Source: Streptomyces camponoticapitis (GTDB taxonomy: Bacteria > Actinomycetota > Actinomycetes > Streptomycetales > Streptomycetaceae). From it: a stretch of 64,000 bases of DNA. Positions 35,812 to 45,565 of this stretch are shown in pieces. Position 1 is the first letter of the stretch, and each line of letters begins with the position of its first letter. The notes below the pieces were generated by a model. It was given only the letters and a program-made list of their open reading frames with translations. It ran no database searches and was not told where the DNA came from. Location: contig NZ_BMMV01000007.1 in assembly GCF_014646115.1 (NCBI RefSeq), forward strand, positions 307,852-371,851, given 5' to 3'. A program made the translations under genes and the position numbers.

Positions 35812-37257
35812 GTGGCCGCGATGCAGCTCACTCGCACGCACCGAATACTCATCGGCATCGTCGTCGCCGGCGCGGTTCTCATCGCCGCGATCGGTTTCGC
35901 GGGGTCGTACGCGGCCGTGCGCGAACTCGCCGAGCAGAAGGGCTTCGGCAACTTCTCCATCGTCTTTCCGATCGGCATCGACGCGGGCATCTGCGTCCTG
36001 CTGGCGCTCGACCTCCTGCTGACCTGGCTGCGGATCCCGTTCCCGCTGCTGCGCCAGACCGCGTGGCTGCTCACCGCCGCCACGATCGCCTTCAACGGCG
36101 CCGCGGCCTGGCCCGACCCGCTCGGCGTCGGCATGCACGCGGTGATCCCGATCCTCTTCGTCGTCTCCGTCGAGGCGGCCCGCCACGCGGTCGGCCGGAT
36201 CGCGGACATCACCGCCGACAAGCACATGGAGGGCGTCCGCCTCACCCGCTGGCTGCTCTCGCCCATCCCGACCTTCAAGCTGTGGCGGCGGATGAAGCTG
36301 TGGGAGATCCGCAGCTACGAGGACATCATCCAGCTCGAACAGGACCGGCTCATCTACCAGGCCCGGCTCCAGGCGCGCTACGGCCGCAACTGGCGCCGCA
36401 AGGCACCCATCGAGGCGATGATGCCGCTGCGGCTCGCGAAGTACGGCGTCCCCCTCGCGGACACCGCCCCGGCCGGCCTCGCCGCGGCGGGCATCGAACC
36501 CGCCCTGCTGCCACCGGCCCCCGCCCCCGCGGCCGTAGCGGAACTCCCCCAGGCACCGCGGCAGCCAGAGAACCAGCAGGAGTGGCAGGAACAGCAGGAG
36601 CGGCAGGAGCAGCAGCCCGAGCTCACCGAGGAAGAGTGGATCCAGCTCCAGAAGGAGGAGCAGTGGGCACGGGAGCACGGCAACCAGCCCCAGGACACCG
36701 GTGGCGCCCCCGCTCACGAGAGCCCCTGGTTCTCCGGCCGGCGGGCGCCTGAGGGCCCGTACGAGGGCTCGTACGACCCCATGTACGACCCCCAGCAGTA
36801 CGACCAGCAGTACGACCAGTACGACCAGCAGCAGTACGAGCAGTACGAGGACCAGCAGCCGCAGGCGGACCGGCAGCCGGAGCAGGAGCAGGAACAACAG
36901 CAACAGGCCCAGCAGACGCAGCACTTCCCGCCCCGCCGCCCCCTCGGCCCGCAGCCCCAGGTCGAGTTCGAACCCGACGTCGAGCCCGGGCCCGAGGCGG
37001 AGGAGTTCCCCGTCCCCAGCCTCCCCGAGGGCATGTCCCGTGACGAGGCGTACTTCAACGCCTTCCGGAGATACGTCAGCGAGCGCCAGGACATGCCCAA
37101 CGCCCGCCAGTTCGCCATCTACCTGCAGGATCTGTACGGCGTGGTGGGCCGTACCGGCGGCCCGTTGAGCGAGAGCTCCCTTCGCGGCTATCTGAAGGAC
37201 TTCAGGCGCCGCTACCAGGAGCAGCTCGACGCGCAGGACGCCGAACACATCGCCTGA
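35812..37257 (+). CDS. DUF2637 membrane protein with long Gln-rich tail
   Basis: The N-terminal 120 residues form four membrane helices typical of DUF2637/SpdB-like proteins (RILIGIVVAGAVLIAAIGFA, VFPIGIDAGICVLLALDLLL). A basic helical region and then a Gln/Glu/Tyr-rich low-complexity tail (about 265-400) follow. A folded C-terminal stretch ends the protein (EAYFNAFRRYVSERQDMPNA). The GTG at 35812 is chosen because GGGAGGGG is six bases upstream. The ATG at 35821 is 15 bases away from it. The length is 481 residues. The role is unknown; relatives occur in plasmid spread loci. Confidence 0.8.
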   Translation: MAAMQLTRTHRILIGIVVAGAVLIAAIGFAGSYAAVRELAEQKGFGNFSIVFPIGIDAGICVLLALDLLLTWLRIPFPLLRQTAWLLTAATIAFNGAAAWPDPLGVGMHAVIPILFVVSVEAARHAVGRIADITADKHMEGVRLTRWLLSPIPTFKLWRRMKLWEIRSYEDIIQLEQDRLIYQARLQARYGRNWRRKAPIEAMMPLRLAKYGVPLADTAPAGLAAAGIEPALLPPAPAPAAVAELPQAPRQPENQQEWQEQQERQEQQPELTEEEWIQLQKEEQWAREHGNQPQDTGGAPAHESPWFSGRRAPEGPYEGSYDPMYDPQQYDQQYDQYDQQQYEQYEDQQPQADRQPEQEQEQQQQAQQTQHFPPRRPLGPQPQVEFEPDVEPGPEAEEFPVPSLPEGMSRDEAYFNAFRRYVSERQDMPNARQFAIYLQDLYGVVGRTGGPLSESSLRGYLKDFRRRYQEQLDAQDAEHIA

Positions 37258-37283
37258 ACCACGACCTGATCAGCGGCACGCAC

Positions 37284-37311
37284 CGGCCACCGGGGCACCC
37301 CCCGGTGGCCG
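37284..37311. terminator. 12-bp hairpin terminator
   Basis: CGGCCACCGGGG and CCCCGGTGGCCG pair perfectly around CACC between the convergent DUF2637 and lysS genes. Confidence 0.7.
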
Positions 37312-37330
37312 ATCGCGTCCCGCACCAGTC

Positions 37331-39085
37331 CTAGCCCCCCAGCAGCGTCCGTACCCGGTCCGCCCCCACCGCCAGCAGCAGCGTCGGCAGCCGCGGCCCG
37401 GTGTCCCGGCTCACCAGCAGCCGGTAGAGCACGGCGAAGAACGACCGTTGCGCGGCCTTCAGCTCCGGCGTCGGCTTCGCGTCGGGCTCCAGCCCGGCCA
37501 GCACCTTCGGCACGCCGTAGACGAGCGTCGTGAGCCCGTCGAGCGACCAGTGCGCCTCCAGATCCGCCAGCAGCAGCCGCAGCGCCTCGCGCGTCCGCTC
37601 GTCCAGCGACTCCAGCAGCTCCCGGTCGGGCTCGTCCCGCACCACCGTCCGGGCCTCGGCGGGCACCTGGGTGGTGATCCAGTTCTCCGCCTTGTCGAGC
37701 CGGGGCCGGGCCTCGTCAAGCGAGGTCAGCGGGTCGGCCGGGTCCAGTTCGCCGAGGATGCGCAGCGTCTGCTCCTCGGCGCCCGCCGTGACGTCCACGA
37801 CGGACGCGAGCGTGCGGTACGGCAGCGGGTGCGGCGTACGCGGCAGCGCACCGGTCGCCGTGGCCGTGGCCCGCGAGTAGGCCGCGGCGTCGGCCGCCTG
37901 CACCGAACCGTCCGCGATCTTGCGCTCCAGGGCGTCCCACTCGTCGTACAGCCGCTGGATCTCCTGGTCGAAGGCGATCTTGAAGGACTGGTTGGGCCTG
38001 CGCCGCGCGTACAGCCAGCGCAGCAGCGGGGCCTCCATGATCCGCAGCGCGTCGGCCGGGGTCGGCACGCCTCCCTTGGAGGACGACATCTTCGCCATCC
38101 CGGAGATCCCCACGAACGCGTACATCGGCCCGATCGGCTGTTCACCGTCGAAGATCTCGCGCACGATCTGCCCGCCGACGACGAACGACGACCCGGGCGA
38201 CTGGTGGTCGACACCGGACGGCTCGAAGATCACGCCCTCGTACGCCCAGCGCATCGGCCAGTCGATCTTCCAGACCAGCTTGCCGCGGTTGAACTCGCTG
38301 AGCAGGACGGTCTCGCCGAACCCGCAGTCCTGGCAGACGTAGGTCAGCTCGGTCGTCTCGTCGTCGTACGCCGTGACGGTGGTCAGGTCCTTGCCGCAGC
38401 CCTCGTTGCCGCAGTACGGCTTGTACGGGAAGTACCCGGCCGACCCGGCGCCGTCGTCCTCGTCGGCCGCGCCCGATCCCTCGGCGGCCTCCAGCTCGGC
38501 CTCGTCGACCTTCTTCTGCTGCGGCTTCTTCCCCGCGCCGGGGCCGCCGGCCGCCTTGTCCTTCGTCCGGTAGCGGCCGAGGATCGCGTCGATCTCCCCC
38601 CGGTGCCGCATCGCGTGCAGGATCTGCTCGCGGTAGGTCCCCGCCAGATACTTCTCGGTCTGGCTGATCCCGTCGTACTCGACGCCCAGCTCCGCCAGCG
38701 ACCCGATCAGCTGCGCCTTGAAGTGCTCGGCCCAGTTCGGGTACGCGGACCCGGCCGGGGCGGGCACGGACGTCAGTGGCTTGCCGATGTGCTCGGCCCA
38801 GGTGTTGTCCACGCCCGGGATCCCGGCCGGCACCTTGCGGTACCGGTCGTAGTCGTCCCACGAGATGAGGTGCCTGACCTCGTAGCCACGCCCGCGGATC
38901 TCGTCGGCGACGAGGTGCGGTGTCATGACCTCGCGGAGATTGCCCAGGTGGATGGGGCCCGAGGGGGAGATGCCGGAGGCGACGACGACCGGTTTGCCAG
39001 GCGCACGTCGCTCCGACTCGGCGATGACATCGTCCGCGAAACGGGAGACCCAGTCGGTCTCTGTGCTCTGAGCCACGGTCGGCAC
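37331..39085 (-). CDS. lysS: Lysyl-tRNA synthetase, class I
   Basis: This 584-residue enzyme charges tRNA-Lys. It belongs to class I, not the more common class II LysRS: it has a HIGH-type motif (SPSGPIHLGNLREV) and a KMSKS-type motif (KMSSSKGG). Cysteine pairs (CGNEGCGKDL, CQDCGFGE) probably bind zinc. An Ala/Glu/Gly-rich insert near 170-215 is lineage-specific. It is divergent from argS with a 167-bp shared promoter region. Confidence 0.95.
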   Translation of the reverse strand: MPTVAQSTETDWVSRFADDVIAESERRAPGKPVVVASGISPSGPIHLGNLREVMTPHLVADEIRGRGYEVRHLISWDDYDRYRKVPAGIPGVDNTWAEHIGKPLTSVPAPAGSAYPNWAEHFKAQLIGSLAELGVEYDGISQTEKYLAGTYREQILHAMRHRGEIDAILGRYRTKDKAAGGPGAGKKPQQKKVDEAELEAAEGSGAADEDDGAGSAGYFPYKPYCGNEGCGKDLTTVTAYDDETTELTYVCQDCGFGETVLLSEFNRGKLVWKIDWPMRWAYEGVIFEPSGVDHQSPGSSFVVGGQIVREIFDGEQPIGPMYAFVGISGMAKMSSSKGGVPTPADALRIMEAPLLRWLYARRRPNQSFKIAFDQEIQRLYDEWDALERKIADGSVQAADAAAYSRATATATGALPRTPHPLPYRTLASVVDVTAGAEEQTLRILGELDPADPLTSLDEARPRLDKAENWITTQVPAEARTVVRDEPDRELLESLDERTREALRLLLADLEAHWSLDGLTTLVYGVPKVLAGLEPDAKPTPELKAAQRSFFAVLYRLLVSRDTGPRLPTLLLAVGADRVRTLLGG

Positions 39086-39252
39086 GTCCTTCTTTCTGCT
39101 GCGCGTTGCGGGATTCGCCTGCGATACCGGCGACGACGGCCATTGTCCCAGGTCGCCCGACGATGCGAAAACGCCTTGTCGCCGCGTGGGAGAATGGCCG
39201 TATCGCTTGAACCACGTGTCAACCCGACGCCTACAGGAACGGCTCCCAGCCC

Positions 39253-41022
39253 ATGGCCCCGGTCACTTCCCTCGCTTCGACCGTCGATCAGCGCATCGCG
39301 GACGCCCTCTCGGCAGCCCTGCCGGAGGCCGGCCCCGCGGACCCCCTGCTGCGACGTAGCGACCGGGCGGACTTCCAGGCCAACGGGATGCTGGCGCTCG
39401 CCAAGAAGCTGAAGGGCAACCCGCGCGAGCTGGCCGCCAAGGTCGTGGACCAACTGGCCACCGGCGATGTCGTCAAGGAGGTCGAGGTCTCGGGCCCCGG
39501 CTTCCTCAACATCACCGTCACGGACCGGGCGATCATCGAGACGCTGGCCGCCCGGTCCTCGGACGACCGCCTCGGCGTCCCGTTCGCCACCGATCCCGGC
39601 ACCACCGTCATCGACTACGCGCAGCCCAATGTCGCCAAGGAGATGCACGTCGGCCATCTGCGCTCGGCCGTGATCGGCGCCGCGATGGTCGAGATCCTGG
39701 AGTTCACCGGCGAGAACGTGATCAGGCGCCACCACATCGGCGACTGGGGCACGCAGTTCGGCATGCTGATCCAGTATCTGACCGAGCACCCGCACGAGTT
39801 GGACCACAGCGGCGGGCAGGAGGTCTCCGGCGAGGAGGCGATGTCGAACCTCGGCCGTCTCTACAAGGCCGCCCGCACGCTCTTCGACTCCGACGAGGAG
39901 TTCAAGAACCGCGCGCGCGACCGGGTCGTCGCGCTCCAGGCCGGTGACGCCGAGACCCTCGCCAGGTGGCAGCGGTTCGTCGACGAGTCGAAGATCTACT
40001 TCCACTCGGTCTTCGACAAGCTCGACATGGAGATCCGGGACGAGGACGTCGTCGGCGAGTCCGGCTACAACGACATGCTCGAAGAGACCTGCCGCATCCT
40101 TGAGGAGACGGGCGTCGCCGTCCGCTCCGACGGGGCGCTCTGTGTCTTCTTCGACGACGTGCTGGGCCCCGACGGCAATCCGACACCGCTGATCGTCAAG
40201 AAGACCAACGGCGGTTACGGGTACGCGGCGACCGACCTCTCCGCGATCCGCGACCGGGTGGGCAACCTGAAGGCGAACACCCTGCTGTACGTGGTGGACG
40301 CCCGCCAGTCGCTGCACTTCCGGATGGTCTTCGAGACCGCGCGCCGGGCCGGCTGGCTGAACGACCAGGTGCACGCCGTCCAGCTCGCCTTCGGCACCGT
40401 CCTCGGTAAGGACGGCAAGCCGTTCAAGACCCGTGAGGGCGAGACGGTGCGGCTGGTGGACCTGCTGGACGAGGCCGTGGAGCGCGCGTCGGCGGTCGTC
40501 CGCGAGAAGGGTGAGGCTGTCGGTCTCACGGAGGACGAGATCGTCGAGCGCGGGAGGCAGGTGGGCATCGGCGCGGTGAAGTACGCCGACCTGTCGACCT
40601 CCGCCGCGCGGGACTACAAGTTCGACCTGGACCAGATGGTGTCGCTGCACGGCGACACGAGCGTCTACATCCAGTACGCGTACGCCCGGACCCGGTCGAT
40701 CTTCGGCAAGGCCGGTGACCGTACCCCGGTGGCCCGCCCCGAGCTCGAACTGGCCCCGGCCGAGCGGGCGCTGGGGCTGCACCTGGACCAGTTCGGCGAG
40801 GTCGTGGCGGAGGCCGCCTCGGCGTACGAGCCGCACAAGCTGACCGCGTATCTGTACCAACTGGCGTCGCTGTTCACGACGTTCTACGACAAGTGCCCGG
40901 TCATCAAGCCCGCGCCCCCGCAGGAGATCGCCGAGAACCGCCTGTTCCTGTGCGACCTCACTGCGCGGACGCTGCACCAGGGCATGGCGCTGCTCGGCAT
41001 CCGTACCCCCGAGCGCCTGTAG
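39253..41022 (+). CDS. argS: Arginyl-tRNA synthetase
   Basis: This 589-residue class I enzyme has an N-terminal Add-1 tRNA-binding domain, a HIGH motif ([20 protein letters not shown]), a degenerate KMSKS region ([17 protein letters not shown]) and a C-terminal all-helical anticodon-binding DALR domain ending GIRTPERL. It is a housekeeping translation gene. Confidence 0.96.
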   Translation: MAPVTSLASTVDQRIADALSAALPEAGPADPLLRRSDRADFQANGMLALAKKLKGNPRELAAKVVDQLATGDVVKEVEVSGPGFLNITVTDRAIIETLAARSSDDRLGVPFATDPGTTVIDYAQPNVAKEMHVGHLRSAVIGAAMVEILEFTGENVIRRHHIGDWGTQFGMLIQYLTEHPHELDHSGGQEVSGEEAMSNLGRLYKAARTLFDSDEEFKNRARDRVVALQAGDAETLARWQRFVDESKIYFHSVFDKLDMEIRDEDVVGESGYNDMLEETCRILEETGVAVRSDGALCVFFDDVLGPDGNPTPLIVKKTNGGYGYAATDLSAIRDRVGNLKANTLLYVVDARQSLHFRMVFETARRAGWLNDQVHAVQLAFGTVLGKDGKPFKTREGETVRLVDLLDEAVERASAVVREKGEAVGLTEDEIVERGRQVGIGAVKYADLSTSAARDYKFDLDQMVSLHGDTSVYIQYAYARTRSIFGKAGDRTPVARPELELAPAERALGLHLDQFGEVVAEAASAYEPHKLTAYLYQLASLFTTFYDKCPVIKPAPPQEIAENRLFLCDLTARTLHQGMALLGIRTPERL

Positions 41023-41024
41023 GC

Positions 41025-41061
41025 CGTCGACCGGCGCGGCCAGGAGCCGCGCCGGTCGACG
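41025..41061. terminator. Perfect 16-bp hairpin terminator
   Basis: CGTCGACCGGCGCGGC and GCCGCGCCGGTCGACG pair perfectly around CAGGA, between argS and the convergent repeat-protein gene. Confidence 0.8.
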
Positions 41062-41075
41062 CCTCGGCGAGGGCC

Positions 41076-42278
41076 CTACGCGGCGCGCACGCCCGGCAGC
41101 ACCTCCGGGTAGGTCACCTCGTCCGGCAGCCGGTACCCGAGCGCGGTCAGCCGTGCCGCGACATCCGCCGGGCTCCGGCCCGTCAGACTCGCGCTGCGCA
41201 GCACATCCTCCAGGTGGACGTCGTCCAGGTACGAGCGGTTGACCGTCTCCAGCAGCCGGATGTCCGTCTCCTCGGCGGTCTCGGGCAGGTTCGCGTTCTC
41301 GTGCAGCCAGTGGCCCAGCGCGGCCAGCCTCTCGGCGACCTGCGCGGGCGTGCGCCCCGTGATCCGGGCCGCGCGCAGGATGTGCCGCACCTGGAGCCCG
41401 ACGACGTCGTTCTTCATCAGCCAGGGCGTTCGGCCGTCGAGGTTCTCACTGAGGAGGACCAGGTCGTCCGGCTCCGAGGTGTCGGGCACGTTCCCGCCCG
41501 GCCGCTGGCAGCCCAGTTCGCTCAGCCGGGCGACGATGTCGGCGGGCGGGCGGCCCGTGTCGCGGGCGACGGCGAGGATGTGCGCGACGGGCGCGCTCCC
41601 CCAGCGGCCGATCCAGCCGCCGCCGGGAACATCGGCGTACTTGAGAAGCCTCTCGTCGGCCGGTTCCGGGGTGAACGGCAGCCGCAGGCCGAGCTCGATC
41701 AGCCGCACGGCCGCGAGGTGCGGACTGCACGACAACTCCTGTGCCACGCCGAGCACATGGTGCCCGGACACCTCGTCGCCCCAGCCGAGCCACTTGCCCC
41801 GGCGGTCGACGCGGATCAGCCCGAGATCACGCGGATTGGCGGTCTCGGGCAGCGGCCGGGCGCCGGTCCCGACCCGGTAGCCGTAGGCGGTCATGCGCCG
41901 CGCGACATCGGCCGGGGAACGCTCGGCGCGGGCCGCCGAGTCGACGATCTGCCGCAGGGACACGGTCGTCCCGACATCGACCGGTTTGAGGCCCCACCTC
42001 CTCTCCGCGCTCTGGAGCAGCGTGGCGTCGTCGGGCTCGACTGCGTCGGGCAGCGGGCCCTCGGGGCGCTGCACGTCGGCGTAGCCCAGTTCGCCGAGCC
42101 GTACCAGGACGGCGTCGGGGCTCCACTTCAGCCGGGCCGCGACGAGCAGCACGATCCCGTAGGGCACCTGCTTGGCGGGGTCCCGCCAGGGGTAGCGGCC
42201 GTTCAGGTTCTCGCTGACGATCAGTTGGTCGTCCGGGTCCTGGGACTCGGGGGCATGGGGTTCGGGTTCGCGGGGCAT
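41076..42278 (-). CDS. Protein of six tandem wHTH-like repeats
   Basis: This 400-residue protein consists almost entirely of six divergent repeats of about 56-68 residues (roughly 15-80, 81-148, 149-204, 205-268, 269-336, 337-392). Each runs PDDxxLLSENLDGRxPW, a variable turn, then HILRAARITGRTPAQVAERL and AALGYRLP. The units look like the small winged-helix repeats seen in actinobacterial conflict-system and STAND-type proteins, but no effector or NTPase domain is attached. The ATG at 42278 with AAAGG upstream is preferred to a TTG at 42293. The next gene on the strand encodes an LRR protein. Its function is unknown. Confidence 0.75.
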   Translation of the reverse strand: MPREPEPHAPESQDPDDQLIVSENLNGRYPWRDPAKQVPYGIVLLVAARLKWSPDAVLVRLGELGYADVQRPEGPLPDAVEPDDATLLQSAERRWGLKPVDVGTTVSLRQIVDSAARAERSPADVARRMTAYGYRVGTGARPLPETANPRDLGLIRVDRRGKWLGWGDEVSGHHVLGVAQELSCSPHLAAVRLIELGLRLPFTPEPADERLLKYADVPGGGWIGRWGSAPVAHILAVARDTGRPPADIVARLSELGCQRPGGNVPDTSEPDDLVLLSENLDGRTPWLMKNDVVGLQVRHILRAARITGRTPAQVAERLAALGHWLHENANLPETAEETDIRLLETVNRSYLDDVHLEDVLRSASLTGRSPADVAARLTALGYRLPDEVTYPEVLPGVRAA

Positions 42279-42324
42279 GGTGCGGCCTTTCAACGGTTCG
42301 ACGGGAGGTGTGCGGCGCCGGTGC

Positions 42325-43317
42325 TCATTCGGACGCCGCGATGTAGAAGCCGTCCTCGTCCCAGTCGTCCGGCTCGGGCTGATGCCTCACGGACAGATCA
42401 ACCCGGACTCCGGCCGGTTCCAGGGCCGTCCAGAGCCGCAGCATCATCTCCTGGCTCATGAAGTGGAAGGAGAGATCGAGCTCCTGGAGGTGGGTGAGCG
42501 GCTGTCCCTCAAGGAGGGCCGCCGCGCCCTCGTCGGAGAGCGCGCCCATGGACAGGCTCAGCGAGGTGAGCTGGGGCACCACCGTCGCGGAGGCGACCGC
42601 GCCGGCCAACTCGTCCTGGATGAAGCTGTTCTGGAGACCGAGGTGACGCAGCGCGGGCTTGCCCTCCCCGGCGAACAGGGGGGCGAGCTGCTCGACCGTG
42701 ACGCCGCCGCCGTAGTTCTCGTCACCGAGCCACAGCTCCAGGCGCTCCAGCGAAGGCAGTCGGGCCGCGGCTATCCGCTCCACGGAGTCCGGGGGCAGCC
42801 CGCCGGACTCGACGCGCAGGACGCGCAGTTGGTCGTGGCCGGAGACGGGGAAGTCCAGGCCGTCCCCACCGCGCAGGCCCAGCTCCCTGAGGCCGGGGAA
42901 GGCCGCCAGGACCGGCGCGAGATCACCGAGGTAGATCGTGGAGATCATCGCCTGCTCGTCCTCCAGATCGCCGAGGAAGAGCGCTTCGAGCCCGGTCAGC
43001 CGGGGCGCCAGGCCGACCAGGTCGTCGGTCCCCAGCCCCCCGTCGCCGTCGTACCAGGGCTGTCCGAAGATGATCGCCCGCACCTTCGCCAGATCCACCG
43101 ACTCGGTGAACCGCTTCCAGCAGTCCTCCGCGCTCTCCTCGTTCTCGTACGGCTCCCGGTCCAGGCGCCAGGCGACCGCGTCGGCGGGTGGCAGGTCCGC
43201 CGGGTCGGCGTACGGCGGAAAGTTGAAGGCGGGCAGTCCGTAGAACCGCTCGACATGGTGCACGTAAGACAAGGTCGGGCTCCTGAGGCTTCCGGTACGC
43301 CAGTTGGAGGTTGCCAT
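42325..43317 (-). CDS. Leucine-rich-repeat protein, STM4015 family
   Basis: This protein of about 330 residues has leucine-rich repeats through its C-terminal two thirds (LPSLERLELWLGD, KPALRHLGLQNS, VVPQLTSLSLSMGALSDEG, THLQELDLSFHFMS). The N-terminus HHVERFYGLPAFNFPP matches the STM4015 type. The ATG at 43317 is used. A TTG at 43272 with AGGAG seven bases upstream, giving a 315-residue product, is an equally good start. It precedes the wHTH repeat gene by 46 bp, so the two may be cotranscribed. Confidence 0.82.
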   Translation of the reverse strand: MATSNWRTGSLRSPTLSYVHHVERFYGLPAFNFPPYADPADLPPADAVAWRLDREPYENEESAEDCWKRFTESVDLAKVRAIIFGQPWYDGDGGLGTDDLVGLAPRLTGLEALFLGDLEDEQAMISTIYLGDLAPVLAAFPGLRELGLRGGDGLDFPVSGHDQLRVLRVESGGLPPDSVERIAAARLPSLERLELWLGDENYGGGVTVEQLAPLFAGEGKPALRHLGLQNSFIQDELAGAVASATVVPQLTSLSLSMGALSDEGAAALLEGQPLTHLQELDLSFHFMSQEMMLRLWTALEPAGVRVDLSVRHQPEPDDWDEDGFYIAASE

Positions 43318-43472
43318 CCTTCCGTCTCCGGCCCGTCCCTCGCACACACTTCCGTATCACTCATGCTTACCTCCCGGTGCGTACCGCACCAATTAGTCGG
43401 TACTTGTGGGCAGAAGTCCTCCGGTCGAAGATCGGAAGCGATCCCGCTCGCACCTCCCGGAGGAGCACCCGT

Positions 43473-44384
43473 ATGTCCCCCAGTCCCAAGCCCGCCGTCT
43501 CCGTCATCGGCCTCGGAATGATGGGCACCGCCCTGGCCGCCGCCTTCCTCGGGGCCGGGCACCCGGTCACCGTCTGGAACAGATCGGCCGCCAGGACCGG
43601 ACCGCTGACCGCACAGGGCGCCATTCCCGCGGACACGGCCGCCGAGGCGGTCGCCGCGAGTCCGCTCGTGGTCCTCTGCCTCAGTACGAACGACACGGTC
43701 CGTACGGTCCTCGAACCGCTCGCCGGGCAGCTCACCGGCAAGACCGTCGCGAACCTCACCAACGGCACCCCCGAGCAGGCGCGCGACCTCGCCGCCTGGG
43801 CGGCGAAGGAGGGGGCCGGCTATCTCGACGGCGGGATCATGGCCGTCCCGCAGATGATCGCCGGACCGCACGCGTACGTCCTCTACAGCGGCGCGCGCGA
43901 TCTCTTCGACGCGCACCGGGAGACGTTCGCCGCGCTCGGCGGCACGACATACGTCGGCACCGACCCCGGCCTCGCCGCGCTGTACGACCTTGCGCTGCTC
44001 ACCGGCATGTACGGGATGGTCATGGGTGTGATGCAGGCGTACGCCCTCGTCCGTACGGAGGCCATCGCGGCCACCGAGTTCTCGGAGCTGCTGGTGCCGT
44101 GGGTGGGCGCGATGCTCGGCTCGGCGCCCGCGTGGGCGGCGGCGGTCGACTCGGGCCGGCATCTGACGGACGTGTCCAGCCTGGCCGTCAATCAGGAGGC
44201 GTTCCCCAACCTGCTGGAGACGTTCGCCGCGCAGGGAGTCAGCACCGAGCTGTTCGCCCCGGTGCAGCCACTGCTCGACCGCGCGGTGGCCGAAGGCCAC
44301 GCGGCGGACGGCCTCTCCCGCCTGGTCGACCTGCTGCGTACGGGACCGGGCACGGGACCGGGCACCGGAAGTTCCGCCATCTGA
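43473..44384 (+). CDS. NAD(P)-dependent beta-hydroxyacid dehydrogenase / imine-reductase-like protein
   Basis: This 303-residue protein has a Rossmann domain (VSVIGLGMMGTALAAAFLGA, NRSAAR) of the 6-phosphogluconate dehydrogenase type and a helical C-terminal domain. The stretch YLDGGIMAVPQMIAG and the aspartate in ALYDLALL resemble imine reductases, where that aspartate helps protonate the substrate. Imine or beta-hydroxyacid substrates are both possible. GGAGGAG lies eight bases before the ATG. Confidence 0.83.
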   Translation: MSPSPKPAVSVIGLGMMGTALAAAFLGAGHPVTVWNRSAARTGPLTAQGAIPADTAAEAVAASPLVVLCLSTNDTVRTVLEPLAGQLTGKTVANLTNGTPEQARDLAAWAAKEGAGYLDGGIMAVPQMIAGPHAYVLYSGARDLFDAHRETFAALGGTTYVGTDPGLAALYDLALLTGMYGMVMGVMQAYALVRTEAIAATEFSELLVPWVGAMLGSAPAWAAAVDSGRHLTDVSSLAVNQEAFPNLLETFAAQGVSTELFAPVQPLLDRAVAEGHAADGLSRLVDLLRTGPGTGPGTGSSAI

Positions 44385-44420
44385 ACTCCGTTGTCAGTGG
44401 GGGCCTTTAGGGTCTCCTCC

Positions 44421-45206
44421 ATGGCGACGCTCCCCAACCCCCTGCCCGCCCTGGCCACCGACCCCTCGGGGCGGTCGGCCGGGCTCCGACTGCCGCCCGG
44501 CAAGCTGGTCGACACGACCATCGACGGGACCTGGCACGAACCACTCCTCTGGTACGCGGACGAGCCGGCGTCCCCGACGGCATGGGCCGACCTGTTGCCC
44601 GTCCGCAGGACGGCCGGGCTGCATCCGCTGCTCGTCCACGGCGGTCACCGCAAGGAGTGGCCCGGGGAGTGGGACCTGAGCCCGGATTCGGTGTCGTATC
44701 CGGGTGACCACGACGCGGAGGACGTCCTCGCCGAGTCCTGGGAGCGTCTGACGGAGGACGAGGAGTGGCCGGGCCTGGCGCCCGCGCCGGAGTCGTCCGC
44801 CGATCCCGACAAGGAAGCGGCCGAAGTCGCCTCCATCCTTACGGACGAGGGCAGTTGGATGCACGGCGCCCGGCTGGCCCTGGTGCCCGCCCGCCGCAGC
44901 GCGGACATACCGGCGGCGATCGGCTGGACGGGCCCGGTGAACCACGAGGACGACGTGGCGCGGCTGTGCGCGGTGCTGCGGTCGTGGGAGGACCGGTTCG
45001 GGATACGGGTGGTGGCGCTCACCTTCGACCAGCTGGTGGTCTCGGTGGCCGCCCCGCCGACGACGCGGGCCGAGGCGGAGGCGGTCGCGGCGGAGCACCT
45101 CGCGTTCTGCCCGGACAACCTCCACCAGGGCCGCCACACGACCCTGCCCGCGTACGCGGCACATCAGGTGCTGGGCCAGCCGGCCTGGACCTTCTGGTGG
45201 GACTGA
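44421..45206 (+). CDS. DUF4253 domain protein
   Basis: This 261-residue cytoplasmic protein has a C-terminal DUF4253 region (WEDRFGIRVVALTFDQLVVS, then AAEHLAFCPDNLHQG and AHQVLGQPAWTFWWD). The function of the family is unknown. The ATG at 44421 follows TCTCC-rich sequence without a strong ribosome site. Confidence 0.8.
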   Translation: MATLPNPLPALATDPSGRSAGLRLPPGKLVDTTIDGTWHEPLLWYADEPASPTAWADLLPVRRTAGLHPLLVHGGHRKEWPGEWDLSPDSVSYPGDHDAEDVLAESWERLTEDEEWPGLAPAPESSADPDKEAAEVASILTDEGSWMHGARLALVPARRSADIPAAIGWTGPVNHEDDVARLCAVLRSWEDRFGIRVVALTFDQLVVSVAAPPTTRAEAEAVAAEHLAFCPDNLHQGRHTTLPAYAAHQVLGQPAWTFWWD

Positions 45207-45230
45207 TCCGACAGGCCGCGACCCGCCCGG

Positions 45231-45563
45231 TCAGACCACGAACTCGCACCACACGATCTTGCCGGGATGTCGCTCCCCCACACCCCACTTGTCCGCGACC
45301 GCCGCGACGAGCATGAGCCCGCGCCCCGTCTCCCCGTACGGCTCGCGGACACTCGGCCGCCCGTCACCGCTGTCGTGCACCTCGACCCGGAACGCCCCGT
45401 CGGCGAGCAGCGACAGGCTCAGCAGGTAGCCGCGCCCCGGCGGAGCTCCGTGCACCAGGGCGTTGGTCGCCAGCTCGCTCACGCACAGCAAGACATCGTC
45501 GAGGCGGTCGCCGAGCGCCCAGTCGGCCACAGCCTCCCGTACGAACTGCCTGGCGGCGGGCAC
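45231..45563 (-). CDS. Anti-sigma-regulator-type ATP-binding protein, N-terminally shortened
   Basis: About 110 residues match the GHKL/HATPase regulators common in Streptomyces: VPAARQFVREAVADWAL, the N-box CVSELATNALVHG, the G1 box DSGDGRP and GETGRGLMLVAAVADKWG. The only usable start is a GTG at 45563 that begins inside the first conserved helix, with a poor ribosome site. The usual 20 or so leading residues are missing. It abuts the equally truncated XRE gene on the other strand, which points to a deletion of the shared promoter. Confidence 0.65.
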   Translation of the reverse strand: MPAARQFVREAVADWALGDRLDDVLLCVSELATNALVHGAPPGRGYLLSLSLLADGAFRVEVHDSGDGRPSVREPYGETGRGLMLVAAVADKWGVGERHPGKIVWCEFVV

Positions 45564-45565
45564 GG

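Noticed and set aside
36540..36960. CAG-rich repeats in the DUF2637 gene.
   Set aside because: They encode a Gln-rich disordered tail in frame and show no spacer structure.
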